Shown piece by piece: positions 22,203-35,272 of a DNA stretch of 64,000 nucleotides. The position numbers and the translations under genes are program-made. Source of the DNA: Geosiphon pyriformis (lineage: Eukaryota > Glomeromycota > Glomeromycetes > Archaeosporales > Geosiphonaceae). Location: positions 307,947 through 371,946 of the forward strand of contig JAAOMT010000445.1 of the NCBI GenBank assembly GCA_016748015.1, given 5' to 3'. Within the stretch, counting starts at the first letter, position 1. Each line of letters begins with the position of its first letter. The notes below the pieces were generated by a model that was given only the letters and a program-made list of their open reading frames with translations, had not been told where the DNA came from and made no database searches.

Positions 22203-25200
22203 AAATATATTTTTCTCAAACCTAATTTTAGAATTTATATGTGGAAGGTTTTTTATACTTTGTTCAAATAATGGAAGCGAAACTTAAAGGATAAAGATTC
22301 CGAACACTCGAAGTCTATTTACCCAGTAATGAGAGGCAAAGAACAAAGAATATGATGTTAAAGTTAAAATTTTTATAATGGTCTACTAATTTCCCTATTA
22401 GTCATACTTATTGGATTGGTTACTACAATTACTCTGGGTCTTTATTTAATGCTTTTTATTTGGTGTTTTTATGTGTACTTTTATTATTGAAAAGATAAAA
22501 ATTATAATGGTTTCAACATTTTGAACTAATTGTTTTCTTTTACTTTTTTTATTAATGTTTTTTAACCTTTCTTTTTGTTTAGTTTAAAAATTATAAATAA
22601 CAATAACAGTTTTTTTTAACAATATTTTTAAAATAAACTTGTTTTAATATTAAAATAAACTAATTTAAACAAATTGTGTTATGTTTTTTACTAGAATATT
22701 TAAACTGCAAATTGGTAAAAAAAAAAATTAAAATTATATTTATTTTATATACATATTTTTTTATTTAAGATAAAAAAGTATTTAACAAATAAAAATATTG
22801 TAACAAATAAAATATTGTAAGAAAATAAACAAAATAAATTTGTATACAAAAATAATTAATGTAAAAATATGTAATTTGTTAATTTTGATATAATATTTTT
22901 AATTTAAAAAAATAAACAATAATTTATTACAATTATATTTATTTTAAAAATTTTTTGCAAGATAAGTATTATTTAAAAATATATAATAACCAATTTTTTT
23001 GCTTAAATTTTAATTAATAAAAAAAATTATTATATTATAAATTATTAATTTACTTAAAATTGGGTTTTTTATATTTAAAAATTCAAAACAAAATTTATTT
23101 ATTATTTTATTTTAAAAATTGAATATAATATTAAAATTAAACGATTTAATAAATAAATATTACTTAAAAAAAATAATTGATTATTAATAAAAGAAACAAC
23201 AAATTTTAAAAAATTAGTAATATATAATAAAAATAATAATAATAATAATAATAATAAAATTTAAACAGAAATTAATTATTTTTAAAAATAAAAATATTTA
23301 AAATTACAACTGAATTTAATATTGTAAATTATTAAAAAAAACTTTAAATAAAAAATACTTAATAAATTTTTGTGTACATATTAATATAAGTTGAATTTAA
23401 TAATAATATATGTTGTAATTTAAAATTTTACTATAAAAATTTATAATAAAATATTTTTAAAATGATTTATTTTATTAAAAATTAAAGTTTTTTTTTATAA
23501 TTTATTTCTCAAGTTATTATTAAAGCTTTAAAACAATTAAGTTAACTTTTTTTAACTTAATATTTAATTTATAAAAATTAAGTTCAAGTCATAAATATTT
23601 TGATTTAAAATTAATGTAAATTAAAATTTTATAATTCAATTCAACTTGCTAAGTCTTATATATAAGTAGATTAAATATTAATTTAGCTTTTTTTAACTGA
23701 AAAAATAACAAATAAATTATAAAAATATATTTGTTTTTAAAAATAATATGTTTAATAATAATATTAAATAAATATTATAGTTATTATATCTAAAAAAAAA
23801 CATGAATTTGGAATTTTTATAAGCAATTTAACAATAAAAAAACTAAATATAGTTTTTATAAATAAATATTTTCAATTATAAGAATATGTTTTTATTAATT
23901 AATAATTATTTATTAACTTATTTATTAATAAGTTTTTAATAACTAAGATATAAAATAAAATAAATATAAGATTAACTTATTAATAAAATATTTATAATAA
24001 AAACATATTAAAAAAATTTGCAAAAAATTTATTAAGTTAAAACTAATAAATAAATTTTTAAAAAATAAATATTTATTTAAAAATTACACAATATTTATAA
24101 GTTATTTTTAGAAATATATTACTTTAAACAAAATATGTTCATTTTTTATACAAATTTCTAATTTTTATATTCAATAATACTTTTTTTAAGCCATTATATA
24201 TTGTTTTTATTTATAGTTATACTAAAACAAAAAAATTAATTTTATTAATAAAAATATAAACTCAATTATTTGTAATTACAAACATTAATAAATATGAACC
24301 TATTTGATAATTTAAATGTTCTGAATAATTTTTTTAATTTTTTTATCATTAAAAATTCATATACACTATTTATAAAAAAATAATAATGATAAAAATAGAA
24401 AATATCAGTATTTTAAATATTTAATTTGTTAAATACTTTGACAACAACAGAAATAACTTTTTTTCTTAATTAAAAATATACACATACTCTTTTTTTTAAT
24501 TAATAATTGGAGTTATTTACATAATAACATCATTCATTCATTCAAAACTCAAACTTTAAGAACTTATCTCATATAACCAGTACTATTTTTTACAGATAAA
24601 AAAAGTTATTAATAATAGAACAAAGCTTTAAGATAACCAAGTGCTTAATACTTACTAATAATAAACATAAAACTTGTCTTGATTTATTAGCTTTTTTATA
24701 AATCGAAAATTGAATGTAATTATTTTTTCTATTGGTCGAGAATAAAAATTTACCAATAAAATTTCTACACGTGACAAATAACATGTCAAGTTGAATCATA
24801 GACTTTTAAACTCGACTTGATTTCTTAAAAATGAAAATTTTCTGAGTCAGACCAAGACTCGACTCGTTAAGAGCCCTAGTTATTATTAAAGCTATTTATT
24901 TATTTTTTAATTTTAATTAATTTTAATTTATTTTATTGCTTTTTGAATTGTCTATTTTGAATTATTAAATTTTAATTTAGATAAAAGTTTGGTTCTACTA
25001 TTAATTTAATAATAATATTTAAACAGAACAAAAATATATTTATTAAAATAATTAGAAAATTTTAAAGTATTATTACAAAATTCAGATATTAAAAAAAGTT
25101 TAAAAAAAATGATTACTGTATATAAGTATATATTTTAAAAATGTAATTAAATTAATTAATATCTGCAAATTGATAAAAAATCACATGACTGATGTTAACA

Positions 25201-25561
25201 GTCATAATAAGAATGATTGCTTGGACCCATCTGTAATTATGCTATGGTAGTTTTTTCCGCAAACCAAAAAATGGTCAATAATAAAGTTCGTCAGATTTTG
25301 ATAATGGAAATATCGTGGGAGAATTTGAATTTGATTATCAATTATAGATTTTGTAATTCGAGACAATGAAATGATTAATATTGTCACAGGGTAACCTTTG
25401 GTCGGTTCCTTTTTATTTTTCCTTCCAATAGTACTTTTGAAATAATTCATTATAAATTCCGAGGAAAAAGCGGCGAATTTCAAAACTCATTTAACTATAT
25501 CCTTTGATGAAGAATAATAGTTTTTATACAGCTGATCGTAATCATATATACTCTTCCTTTC
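22203..25561. other. AT-rich gene-free region
   Basis: Apart from the MRPL6 5' flank (to about 22.4 kb), this stretch is close to pure A/T, with an (AAT)n run near 23230-23257. Short frames here (for example 24590-24799 and 25202-25483, minus) have AT-driven composition and match nothing. The last of these may belong to the INTS2 3' flank. Confidence 0.65.
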
Positions 25562-28500
25562 CTATCCCATCACCATCTCATCAATACTACGTGTCGATGG
25601 AATAGTTTCAACTTCTTCCAAAAATTCCTGAAGCAGCTCGCGCAAATCTATTATCTTTCGATGCATTTCGGTCGTGTCGCGAAGTACGTTGGTGTATGGT
25701 GATTTGTCTATATTCCGGGAAAAGATTTTCTGTGAATCTAATTATAATTTTGCAATACATCAAGATTAAATTGTGTTCTGGAAAAATACTGATAAAATAT
25801 TTGCGATAGGACCGTCCAACCTTTCAAAATATTTATAACCTCTTTCTTCAAAACCGGAAATACTTTAGCAATTCGAACGGCAGCACGATATATCTCGTGT
25901 AATGTTTCGTTTATTTCTACTGGTTGAATATGTGTAATGAGGTCTTGCATTATTGGCATCATTACATCTTTGGCAATTGCAAAACTAGTAAGGAAATTAT
26001 ATGGAATCTTTAGCATCACATTTCGAGAAAACAATATCCCTTTGGAATTTATACCTACGTTACTCGTAAAGGCCACTTTTGGCAAATGTATGAACCTATA
26101 AGTATCCCAAAATTTCGCGTTTCTGGATCTTGATGGCGTACAAGTTCTGGGACATAATCCATGCAAACATCTGCGTATTGAGAAGTATATGTTATAAATA
26201 TGATCAAGCAAAATATTACCATAACAGGGCACTTTGTATTGAAAGGAATTGACTGAATTACGCATTGATTCAACACGTTCTACAACAATCGGCAACAATT
26301 TATGATCAAAGCCCTGGTAAATAACCAGCTTGTGCAATCGAGAATTCTCAATAAATACTTGATGAAGATAATTGCAAGTTAATGTGCGAATCTCATCCAA
26401 TACTAAGACCATAAAATACATAATTAGCATTCATTTAAATTATTTGACATTATTAAATTAATCCAATATTATTTACCAAAGCTCTGAGAATCCTCCCAAT
26501 TCGTAGATTCGCATCCACGCAGCAGCATAAGAAGCATCGTACAATCTTGTAGATCAAGAAAAGTCCGTAAATGCTTTTCTGAGAATTCTTTCTGTTATCA
26601 AATTTCAGTTTTGAATTTTTAGATCGAGTTTAACATTATAAAGGAATTGTAAACAGTTAATAAGGACAGCATTTACTTTTAAATGAGGGCTCCCAAAATG
26701 ATAATCTTTTTGAAAGCGATGACGAGATCCGATCAAATAAAAATTGAGGATCTAATTGGTAAAAATTTCCATTTAGTTTCCTATAAACGACTAAAATTGG
26801 AAACAAGAACTCTTCTTTAAAATACCTGTATTACGATTCGATAAATAGGGGGACACCTGAATATGTGAGGCTCGATATTTAGAAAAGCGACTGGATTCAA
26901 TAAAAACAGCGGCTGTGGATATTCTTCTATTTCTCTAGGTTTTGAAGCGAGAGGGATAGATGGATTAAAAGTCATTAAAACAGATGAAAGGGGGTAAGGG
27001 TATACAAACCCTTCTTCAGCTCGAATTCGAAGTGCATCAAGAGTCATTGCCGCCAGTTCATGTGGATTCACATGGTTAAGCTTTTCCCAGATTACTACGA
27101 ACGAGTCCAGAATTCGTTTATCTGACCTATTTTTGATTAGCAATTCGAACCATTTCAACTATTAAATTATGAAGTATGAACATGCTTAGCAAATTACCGT
27201 AAATCTAGTAGCCTCGGTAGAGAAGAAGATATTATGGTACGCGAACTCAAATATAGATCGGATGGAGGTATTGTTTCGAGTTTTATTAAGACTTGATGAG
27301 ACAAAGAATATTAAATAAGTTTAATTGTAGTCTTCTTTATTGTGAATATTAGAATACCTGCTAGAGCCTCCTCCGGCTTATCTAACCAATGAGGCATAAC
27401 TGCCTTCACATTTTGTTCAATCACCTGCTTAAAAAGCAATTTTTCAGCTTTGGAATGTTTCCAAATTTTGGTTTTCCACCTAATAAAAATTTGATTCATT
27501 CCGAAAAAAAAATGGGATCAAAGAATATTCTTATAGAAAGTACTACTTCAAGTATCTTTAATAATATTACCTGTCTTCATCTTCTAGAAAGCTTGCAATA
27601 TCGAATACTTCAGGGTAATTGGTAGCTACGAGAATCAAAAGTTCAGGATATATTTCACGATAGGCTTTACCCTCCCCACACATCTCGGCAAAACTTAGAA
27701 TTCTACGTATAGCAATGTTTTCCATAAGCTCAGCAGAATAAGCTAGTTATTGAGAGAATCAACATATTATCAATGAGCAACAAAGCAAAATAGAAACAAG
27801 TTTTATGAAATTTCGATGTACCTTGGCGGTCTGTTGATATTTCAAACCCAGTGGCAGCAAGTTGTTCCACCCGATTATTATAGTATAACACGTACATTAG
27901 CATGAGGACATGAGCAGGAGTGACTTCTAGCATTTCTTCTTGGAAAAGCCTGATAAGCTCCTTTTCTGGAATTTTAGTGATTGGACTGAATTGCCGAGGA
28001 TTTTTTTCATCTCTGTCTAGAATACTGATTCGAATCAATAAAGAGGAAATAATAAAATGAGGATAGCCAAAGAGTTATTTTGAAAAGTATAATTATGCTA
28101 AAATGAACAAACCTCTCAGCATATCGTTGTAAAAGCGGCCCCATCCTTTCATGAACTGGAATAGTAGCGCCGCAAATTTGCCTAGTCATCCAATCTCGAA
28201 TATCCATGTTACTATTATGAAAAACCTTTGCTTTAAGCAAATGATAAAAACATTTCAATGACAAATGTTCAGGATCCGAGGAAACCTTAAAAAAAGTATT
28301 TGTCACTCAAAGATAAAAAAGATGTGATGAAAAAAAAAGAAATGCAAATGCTTCTTCACGATGCTCACACCAAGATTTGAAAAAGTAGATGGTTCCAAAG
28401 ATAAGGCCCTCTGAGCTAAAAATTCGTTTGAAAACAAATTTCGGGTAAAAATCTTTCGTAATTCCTCCAGCCCATCATTTGCTATAAAAATGTCGCAAGA

Positions 28501-30947
28501 AATTTATAAATTCCATTTTTATTAATAAGATGTGTAATTCAAAGGATACGAATTTTAATTTCCATTCCAACTGTAGCCTGACAGATATCACGTATTTCAT
28601 TCATCTGGCCGGTGTTAAAATAAACTGCAAATAACAGAAACAAGTGAGAATGTTCAGATCTTATGAGTTGCCGGAGTGCTTGTTCAACGATTTGTTTCTT
28701 GGATTATTTTAATCGATAGTAATAAGAAAAATTAATATTGAATTTTTTTAACTGACTCAAACATTAAATCACCAAGGCATCCAATGTAATTGATGGCATC
28801 CTTACCTGGGAATAGCAGAAAAGCATTTCAGAACAAACTAAAAGAAAACATAAGCAAAGCTTGACCAATCTGGGTAAATCAAAAAATTCATCAGTGATTA
28901 TTAGTGAACTCTCAAGCTTCTGGTTTTTAAGAGAAAAAATTAAAATCTATACAACCTCTCGGATTTTGCATATGCAATAATACTCAAACACATCTGTAAT
29001 TCTGTCAATTTATATTGAACATTCAATACTCCAGCAAATCCACAAATGATTCGTAACAGAATAGAGAGATCAATTTGATTTGGGTGAGGATATTCCCCCT
29101 GTCATACGAACACGTCATAATAAAGTTAAAAAAATTGATGTATTCATTTTAAAACGAACAAAGTTATATGCAAAATTAGGCTTGATACCAGTTTCTTTTC
29201 CAAAATTTCAAAAAGGCGCGATTGCAGCATTCCAACCACTTGAGGTTGTGAAAGTAATTGTGTATTCAGCCAGTTAGGTTTGGTTGTCAAGGCACCATCA
29301 ATAAAAGTGACCTAAGAGGTTAAATACCCAAGCCTGTCAGATTCAACATTTAATTTTCTTACTTTTGGATCTTTATCTTGTTGAACTTACCAAGTCTCCA
29401 CAAAATTTTAATGCTATTTTCACAGCTAATCCTGCCAGTATATTATGCTTGGTAATAATGCTACGTACAGTGGGTGCATGGCGCGGCCCCAGTTCACATA
29501 AAGTATATAACATTTCTCTAAGAATTCCAAAGATAATGATTCATTTTTTATTATTCAGAAATACTTGGCAGTGAGGAACAAGCAAAATATAATCATACTG
29601 GATGCGTATTTTTACTTCAAGCGGAATGCGACGCGCATATGCATCAACCAACAGATTCACGACCTTAAATATCAAAAAGTAAGGTCTCCATATTTTATAA
29701 AGAGGAAATGTGAATCGATTCCATATGTGACCAAAATATAGGGAGATACCTCAATAAATATAGAGGGATTATTTGCCACAAGACTCCTTATCAGGTTATC
29801 AGCTGTCATTAGGAAGGGAACAGCGCGTACGATGTCCTGTAAAAAATTCATATCTTAATACAGTTGGTCATTACTTTAGCTTATGATGGCTAGTTTCTCT
29901 AACCTTCAACTCAATCTCGCCACCACCGATATCACCCAAATGGCCAAATAAGTCTAATTCGAACACAGCTATTGGAAAAATGTGCTCTAATTCACGCAAG
30001 TGTATGGTTTGATATAATCTTGGGAACTGACTGGCTAAGGCCGCCATAGTTTGGGTCGCTTTTATGCCAGAATTTGGCTCATAAAATCGACGCGTGAAGA
30101 AGACAAATTCCACCAGATCGAAGTATATGAAAGCTCTGTTCGTTATCCAGAAACGAGATTAAATAATAATAAAATGAACAAAGTTCACAATAACTTATTT
30201 CATAGTAAAAAACTGATAGCGGTAAATCATTACGAAATCTCTTTATAAACGCAATAGAATTCATTGGTATATTGGAGTCTGATAATTGAAGGTTGATATT
30301 TTCTATTTTGTTAACATAAACTAACCTTGAACGCATCTCCTCATCAATTGATTGCTCAACTTTCATATATGGAGAACCCTGAATGGAACGGAGCCGATCG
30401 AAGGAGAGGGCGAAAGAATAATAAAATCGAGTTGGCTAAATTTCTAGCTTTTGATCTTTTAAGCCAAAATTAATGAGATATAAACACAGACAACATCCAG
30501 CAGGGTTTGGCCTGATTCTTTTGAAAGATCTTCATCAAATGAGAATGCTTTTTTTTTCTTTAATTCTTTTTTGATTTCATTTATTAATTTTGATACGTCA
30601 ATCGCTCGATATTGTGAGGGGCTATAAAACTTCAAATTTCAAATGCCTTAGATGCCGATTAAAGTGTTATCAAACAGGTAAGAGCAAAGATGAGTATACC
30701 GCCAGTATGTGAGACAGAAAGGAGAGCTCTGCCAAATCATATGTTCTCCATAAGTATGGGAGAAATAATGAATAATCCTCCAATTTGAAATTTTGGGTAA
30801 CAGTTAGGTATGAGTTTTGGAGAAGAGAAGGCATAAGTTAAAACTCACGAGATCAGGCCTTTGTGATGGGTTTCCACCACATTCTATATAATGAAAGGTG
30901 TTTAGGGGCAAACCAGTTATCGCTTTCGGTTGACCGTAGAATGACAT
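25562..30947 (-). CDS. INTS2: Integrator complex subunit 2 (INTS2)
   Basis: A subunit of the Integrator complex, which cleaves snRNA 3' ends and ends early transcription by Pol II. About 25 exons by hand: 30947-30849, 30777-30716, 30621-30492, 30378-30195, 30133-29904, 29836-29750, 29663-29599, 29517-29391, 29311-29189, 29098-28956, 28908-28806, 28697-28550, 28481-28369, 28285-28113, 28024-27822, 27742-27571, 27479-27358, 27291-27198, 27126-26826, 26751-26677, 26591-26477, 26402-26262, 26170-26096, 26054-25821, 25737-25562; about 1164 aa (human about 1204). INTS2-like blocks: I-F-T-R-N-L-F, F-Y-H-L-L-K-A, M-L-E-V-T-P-A, V-A-T-N-Y-P, F-R-C-P-P-I, Y-L-H-Q-V-F-I-E-N, Y-Q-G-F-D-H-K-L-L-P, C-M-D-Y-V-P-E-L-V. 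Exon 2's donor and the 28.74-28.81 kb region (a possible extra 48 nt coding block) are unsettled. Confidence 0.88.
28482..28549 (-). other. U12-type GT-AG intron in INTS2
   Basis: The donor reads GTATCCTTT, the full U12 GT-AG consensus, and the acceptor is TTTTATAG (68 nt). The join gives M-E-I-K-I-P-N-D-G-L-E-E-L-R-K-I-F-T, which aligns with the family here. A branch box is less clear: TTTCTTGCGAC lies about 20 nt from the acceptor. Confidence 0.65.
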
Positions 30948-31112
30948 TATATCTGAATTTAATTGTTTTAAGTTTGAAATAAAATACTCATTTTATCTGC
31001 TCATGTGACGTATACCATTAGATTATCAGGCATTTGTCATTTTTGAAAGTTGGATGTTGACTTGAAGTAGAGACAACTTTTTTTAACGTCGATAACAAAA
31101 GAATATACCAAC
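30948..31112. promoter_or_regulatory. Shared divergent promoter region INTS2 / SNRPE
   Basis: Only 165 bp separate the two start codons, which face away from each other, so both promoters and 5' leaders must overlap here. No clear TATA box is seen. Confidence 0.6.
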
Positions 31113-31770
31113 ATGGCCACAAAAGTGCAGAAAATTATGGTGCAGCCAATTGTAAGCAGTGGATGAATCTTAAAGGTCCCTTCTCCTCTTGAAGTTCAAG
31201 AGAAATGGTCTGGAATCGATTACTTATGAATCATTTGTTTATTTCATAACCGCTTTATGCCGTAGAACTTGATCTTCAAGTACCTTCAGAACGTAAGCTT
31301 TTCAACTTTCGTGTCGATCGCGAAGTCGCTTCACTGATATTTTATAACATCCGCACCCTAACTTGCATTATCTCGATTGGGTCTTTGACCTCCTCACACA
31401 GAAAACACGTGTACAGATTTGGTTGTATGAGCAAGTAGATTTGAGAATTGAGGGGCAAATTATTGTACATAATTCAATTGAGATTTTATTTTCTATGGTC
31501 AATATTGCTGAATTATTTGACTCCTAGGGATTTGATGAGTTCATGAACCTGGTGCTTGAAAACGCTGAGGAAGTGAACGCAAAAAAGAAAACGCGAAAAG
31601 GATTAGGTTTTTATTTATACATTGAAATTCACGTAGAAAAAATATACTGAGTGGATCTTTCTAAATGAGTTCACTCTTCTCACGGGTTTGATACATTTAT
31701 TTTTATCTTCAACTTTACAGGACGGATTTTGCTTAAAGGTGATAATATTACTCTAATTCAGGCTGTCTGA
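31113..31770 (+). CDS. SNRPE: Small nuclear ribonucleoprotein E (Sm protein E)
   Basis: One of the seven Sm proteins that ring the Sm site of U1, U2, U4, U5 and minor snRNAs. Exons: 31113-31151, 31266-31292 (27 nt), 31402-31464, 31528-31606, 31721-31770, giving 85 aa (human 92). Seen are [19 protein letters not shown], the Sm1 motif [10 protein letters not shown] and [10 protein letters not shown], and the Sm2 motif [12 protein letters not shown]. All phases agree. The N-terminus is shorter than in animals. Exon 2 is a nine-codon microexon that a gene finder can easily miss. Confidence 0.95.
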
Positions 31771-32326
31771 TGAAGAAATAAACATACGACGGGCTGTTGT
31801 GAGAAGTTATACTTGTTTTTTAAGATGACGGAATTAATCCATTAATAACGAATAATCGAAAATGGACAGAATTTCTGGAATGTGGGTCATTCACTTGCTT
31901 CTTTTTTGTTTTTTGATTTTGTCCTGAGATCTTGAAGATGGACTTTTGTAAAAATGTCAGGGCAAAATCAATTTCACTTGACGGCGAGGAATAAGTGGCA
32001 GGTTGTGAACCCATTTTGAAGTAGGGAGGAAAGTAATGGGAGGTTTGTATGTATGTAATCTATGTTTCGGAGGAGGCGTCGTGGATCTTCGATTAGGACG
32101 CGTCCGGTTTTTCAGTGCATAGGTTCTTTGTTTGAAAACTGCTTCCTTTTCCATTCATTCTTAATTAAAGAGATGGCCATGACCAGTGTGTTCCAATAGA
32201 TTTTTCAATCGTTCGAGATTGTTAAGAATTCTCACCATCTAAGATACATTGACTCAGTTTAAAATGTCTGCGATTTTTGCTAAAGTGTTTCTAAGTCGAT
32301 GAAACAGAGGGGTGAAAACAGGGATA
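31771..32326. other. Intergenic DNA between convergent genes
   Basis: Contains the 3' flanks of SNRPE (+) and of the O-fucosyltransferase-like gene (-). A short Pro/Arg-rich frame on the minus strand (31957-32154) has no recognised relatives and may be chance. Confidence 0.6.
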
Positions 32327-34021
32327 TCAATCGATATCCCATTTATCACCAGTATTCAACAACTTGGCCTGTTCATTGCCCATCATAATTCGGTCATGGG
32401 TTGAAGAAAATTTCGATTCTAAATCTTCCTCTTCTTTAAACTCGGTGAATATTTCTCTAAATGTTTCTGGGTCCTCCTCCTGAAGCTCAATTGGATCCTC
32501 TTTAGCTTCTACCTTCTCCGTCATCTGTTGTAATTTCTCTTCATCTTCTTGCTGATTCATTATTCGGAACCGTAAGTCAACGATTTGATTGGTGTAAGAA
32601 CTGGAACCTTTACAACACCCACTTGGCCCACTTACAAACCAATCAGCATGCATCAACACCAATTTATCAAGAATTCCCAAAATGCTTGCACCAGTTTCGT
32701 GCTCTTTGGAGAATATATTACTGGAATTTTTTGACTCAGAGTGTGGGTATTGAACGGGTGATTCTGGTGATGGTAATTTTGACCAAGTATAGAAGTTTAA
32801 TTCCTTTCGAAGAATATTGATCGCCTCTTCGTGTTGATTTGTGAGAAGACGAAAAGTCCCAGAATTACTTGGCCCACCTTCAATATTATAATCAGTAGCC
32901 AAATAAACGTTTTCTATCTTATGCTTTTGCCTCAACTTCTGAATATATAGGACCAATTTTTGTGCACAATTAGGCATATTTTCAGGATTAGCATTTTCCA
33001 TTCGCCAATGAACTGCAACATATGGATGAATAAATTTAGTGGCCGCATGAGCACGATCAATAATATGTTTGGCATAGACTAACGGTGGAGGGAGTTCTTC
33101 GACGAAAGAAAAGCGAAGGTTATAGTGTAGAATTAAGACTTCAGACTCCAATTCCTTAAAATTCCTAACAAGAAAATTTCCAACTTGAGTGCGTTCTGCT
33201 CGAGTTTTCCAATAGATTCTTTTAGTTTGTAAAGTTATTTCTGGTATTTTCGGTAATTCATCCGGTTTGTAAAAGGGATCGATACATAAGTGGCGGTGAT
33301 TCTTGGAGTTTGTGAGATCGAAGATTCCGGTTGTTATAAAGTTTGATTTTGAATCTTGACCAGCATCGATAAAAATGAGATGGGAAGATGGATTTCCATG
33401 TTCAAGATAAGCTTTTTTTCTCTCTTCCAACCAGTTTAAGAGGTCCGATTGCAAAATGAATTTCAAGCCGGGTGCACTTTCACGTATTGATTCCAACGAG
33501 AAATAATAATCGAATGGGAATGATTTACATGAACCTATTCGGGAATTTCCTACATTTGGGAGAACTAAAATACGATTGGTTTTTTCAGCTAGTCGCATTA
33601 TATTCCCAATGTGTAGTTGTGCTTTTGATTCTTGTTCCCCGACGTAACCAGGAAATAAAAATTTACAAACTGGAGAACCACAATATTTTATGTTTATTTC
33701 TTGCTCTTTTGTAATATTACGTTGGAGAGGGGACTAGGAGTAGAAAATAGAGTGAGCAAAAATGAAGTTGATGATTTTGTGTAGATTGAAATACGAAGGG
33801 AAGCTTTAAAGTAAATTCTACGAGCCAAATAAAAAAATACCATTTACCTGGGAATACTCGACTGGGTTATCTTGGCGTAAAAGGTAAAGGTTTAAAAACA
33901 AGGCTAAAAGGAATAAAATGAAAACTCGAACACGCCATTTCCTACAAGTTAGATCAACCATTTTTATCTGAGGTCGATAAAATCTAAGATGATTGTTGTG
34001 TCGCCGAGATAGTTTTAACAA
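32327..34021 (-). CDS. Type II membrane protein, GDP-fucose O-fucosyltransferase-like
   Basis: Two exons, 34021-33848 and 33733-32327, give 526 aa. Exon 1 encodes a short basic tail and one transmembrane anchor (residues about 32-50, V-F-I-L-F-L-L-A-L-F-L-N-L-Y), placing the rest in the Golgi/ER lumen. Exon 2 starts with C-G-S-P-V-C-K-F-L-F-P-G-Y-V-G-E-Q and then L-V-L-P-N-V-G-N-S-R-I-G-S-C, a head typical of fungal proteins with the O-fucosyltransferase fold. A-V-H-W-R-M-E-N matches the H-x-R nucleotide-sugar motif, and a late W-F-V-S-G-P-S-G-C-C follows. The last 80 residues are acidic and probably disordered. Donor and acceptor substrates cannot be read from the sequence. Confidence 0.8.
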
Positions 34022-34563
34022 AAAGTGCCAGCACTTCTTGTAGTTGTAGTTGAAAATGAGAGAGTATTGGTCAGGACTATAGGGACATATTCATGCTGTT
34101 GCATTTATTTATTGTTATTGCATTGTAGCACAAATTGTTCGATAATCTCGGGCATATCATCGGCCGATCGTAAAGACAACTTTTTATTCTTTAAAAGCAT
34201 TTGCGATAACCCTTTTATTCTTTTTACAGCCATGTTATTCTTGGTTGGTTTCTAATTTTGAATGTCTACAATAAACAATAAACAAATAAAACCACGTATT
34301 TTTAAATTGAATTTGAATCTAAAAAAAATAATACTATTTATAATTTGCAAATAAAATTTTTTTGGTCAAATTAAGTTTAAATGGGGTTGAGTGAAGAAAC
34401 TAAATATAAAGTAATATGCATTCTATAGGATTTGAAAACCAATTTCTTCTTCGACATTCTAACACAATAAACATAAAAACACTATTAGAAGCAACAAGGT
34501 AATCTTACCAATCAAATTAAAATATCTACAAGTCTTATTCGTTTGCTTGGGTCCTGATCTTCT
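34022..34563. other. Intergenic DNA
   Basis: Contains the 5' flank of the O-fucosyltransferase-like gene and the 3' flank of the unknown gene. A plus-strand frame at 34025-34255 shows no family features. Confidence 0.5.
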
Positions 34564-35158
34564 TCACTTTGTTTCCATCTCATTTTCAGTCATCTCATCC
34601 TCAGATTCATTCTTATCTAATGTAATATTTCCTTTTTGCTTGCTTGGTTCGTTTTCTGCCAATACACTCTATATTATACAAAATTTAATATATAATATCA
34701 AAAATCAATAATATGCTATTTTCGTACTCTTGTCAGTCTTGTATCTGGAGCAATAATGAATTTGTCAATCATTATTTCTGTCCTTAGTTTTTCGTAATAG
34801 AGCTGCATTTCCGACACAAATTCTTGCTATAAAATTCAAAATTTTTTGCATTTAACAAAAATAAATTATAATTTATGTAAACTTCAAAACTTACCTTAGC
34901 ATGCAGTGTTTTTACCCAATTTTGAATTTCCGGTCTTGTTAGTGACTTGTCAAAATTGACAAGTAAAGTGGTAGCTTTGTTTTTAGCACGAGGCAACATG
35001 TTAGGACTCTCAACAAATGACCGTAGGTCAGATTTAATAAACTTAAATATCTCTTCTATGTTTTCTGGATGTATTTCAACATGTTCATAAACATATTTGA
35101 GTACATCCAAAATTCTCCAATTTTGGGACAGTGTTTCTGCAAAATAATGGTGGATAGC
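34564..35158 (-). CDS. Unknown protein, three 3' exons (5' end not found)
   Basis: Three exons join in phase: 35158-34895, 34826-34728 and 34668-34564 (stop). They encode about 155 residues: a helical part (A-I-H-H-Y-F-A-E-T, then A-K-N-K-A-T-T-L-L-V-N-F-D, then L-T-R-P-E-I-Q-N-W-V-K-T-L), a linker, and a strongly acidic end (N-E-S-E-D-E-M-T-E-N-E). The acceptor at 35158 shows that more exons lie upstream, but the next DNA is a tandem duplication (35.27-35.56 kb) and I could not find the start. I do not recognise the family. The helical part followed by an acidic tail could suit a nuclear protein; that is only a guess. Confidence 0.55.
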
Positions 35159-35272
35159 CTCCAAGAACAATAAAAAAGAATGATTAATATTGAACCATAT
35201 AGACTTTAAGAATAAAAAAATTGTTCTAAGCATGAAGGGGAGCACTACCAACAATAATATTCTGGCCAAGGA

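Noticed and set aside
31957-32154. Pro/Arg-rich 65-codon frame (minus)
   Set aside because: No family match, no splice partners, and it lies between two convergent gene ends.
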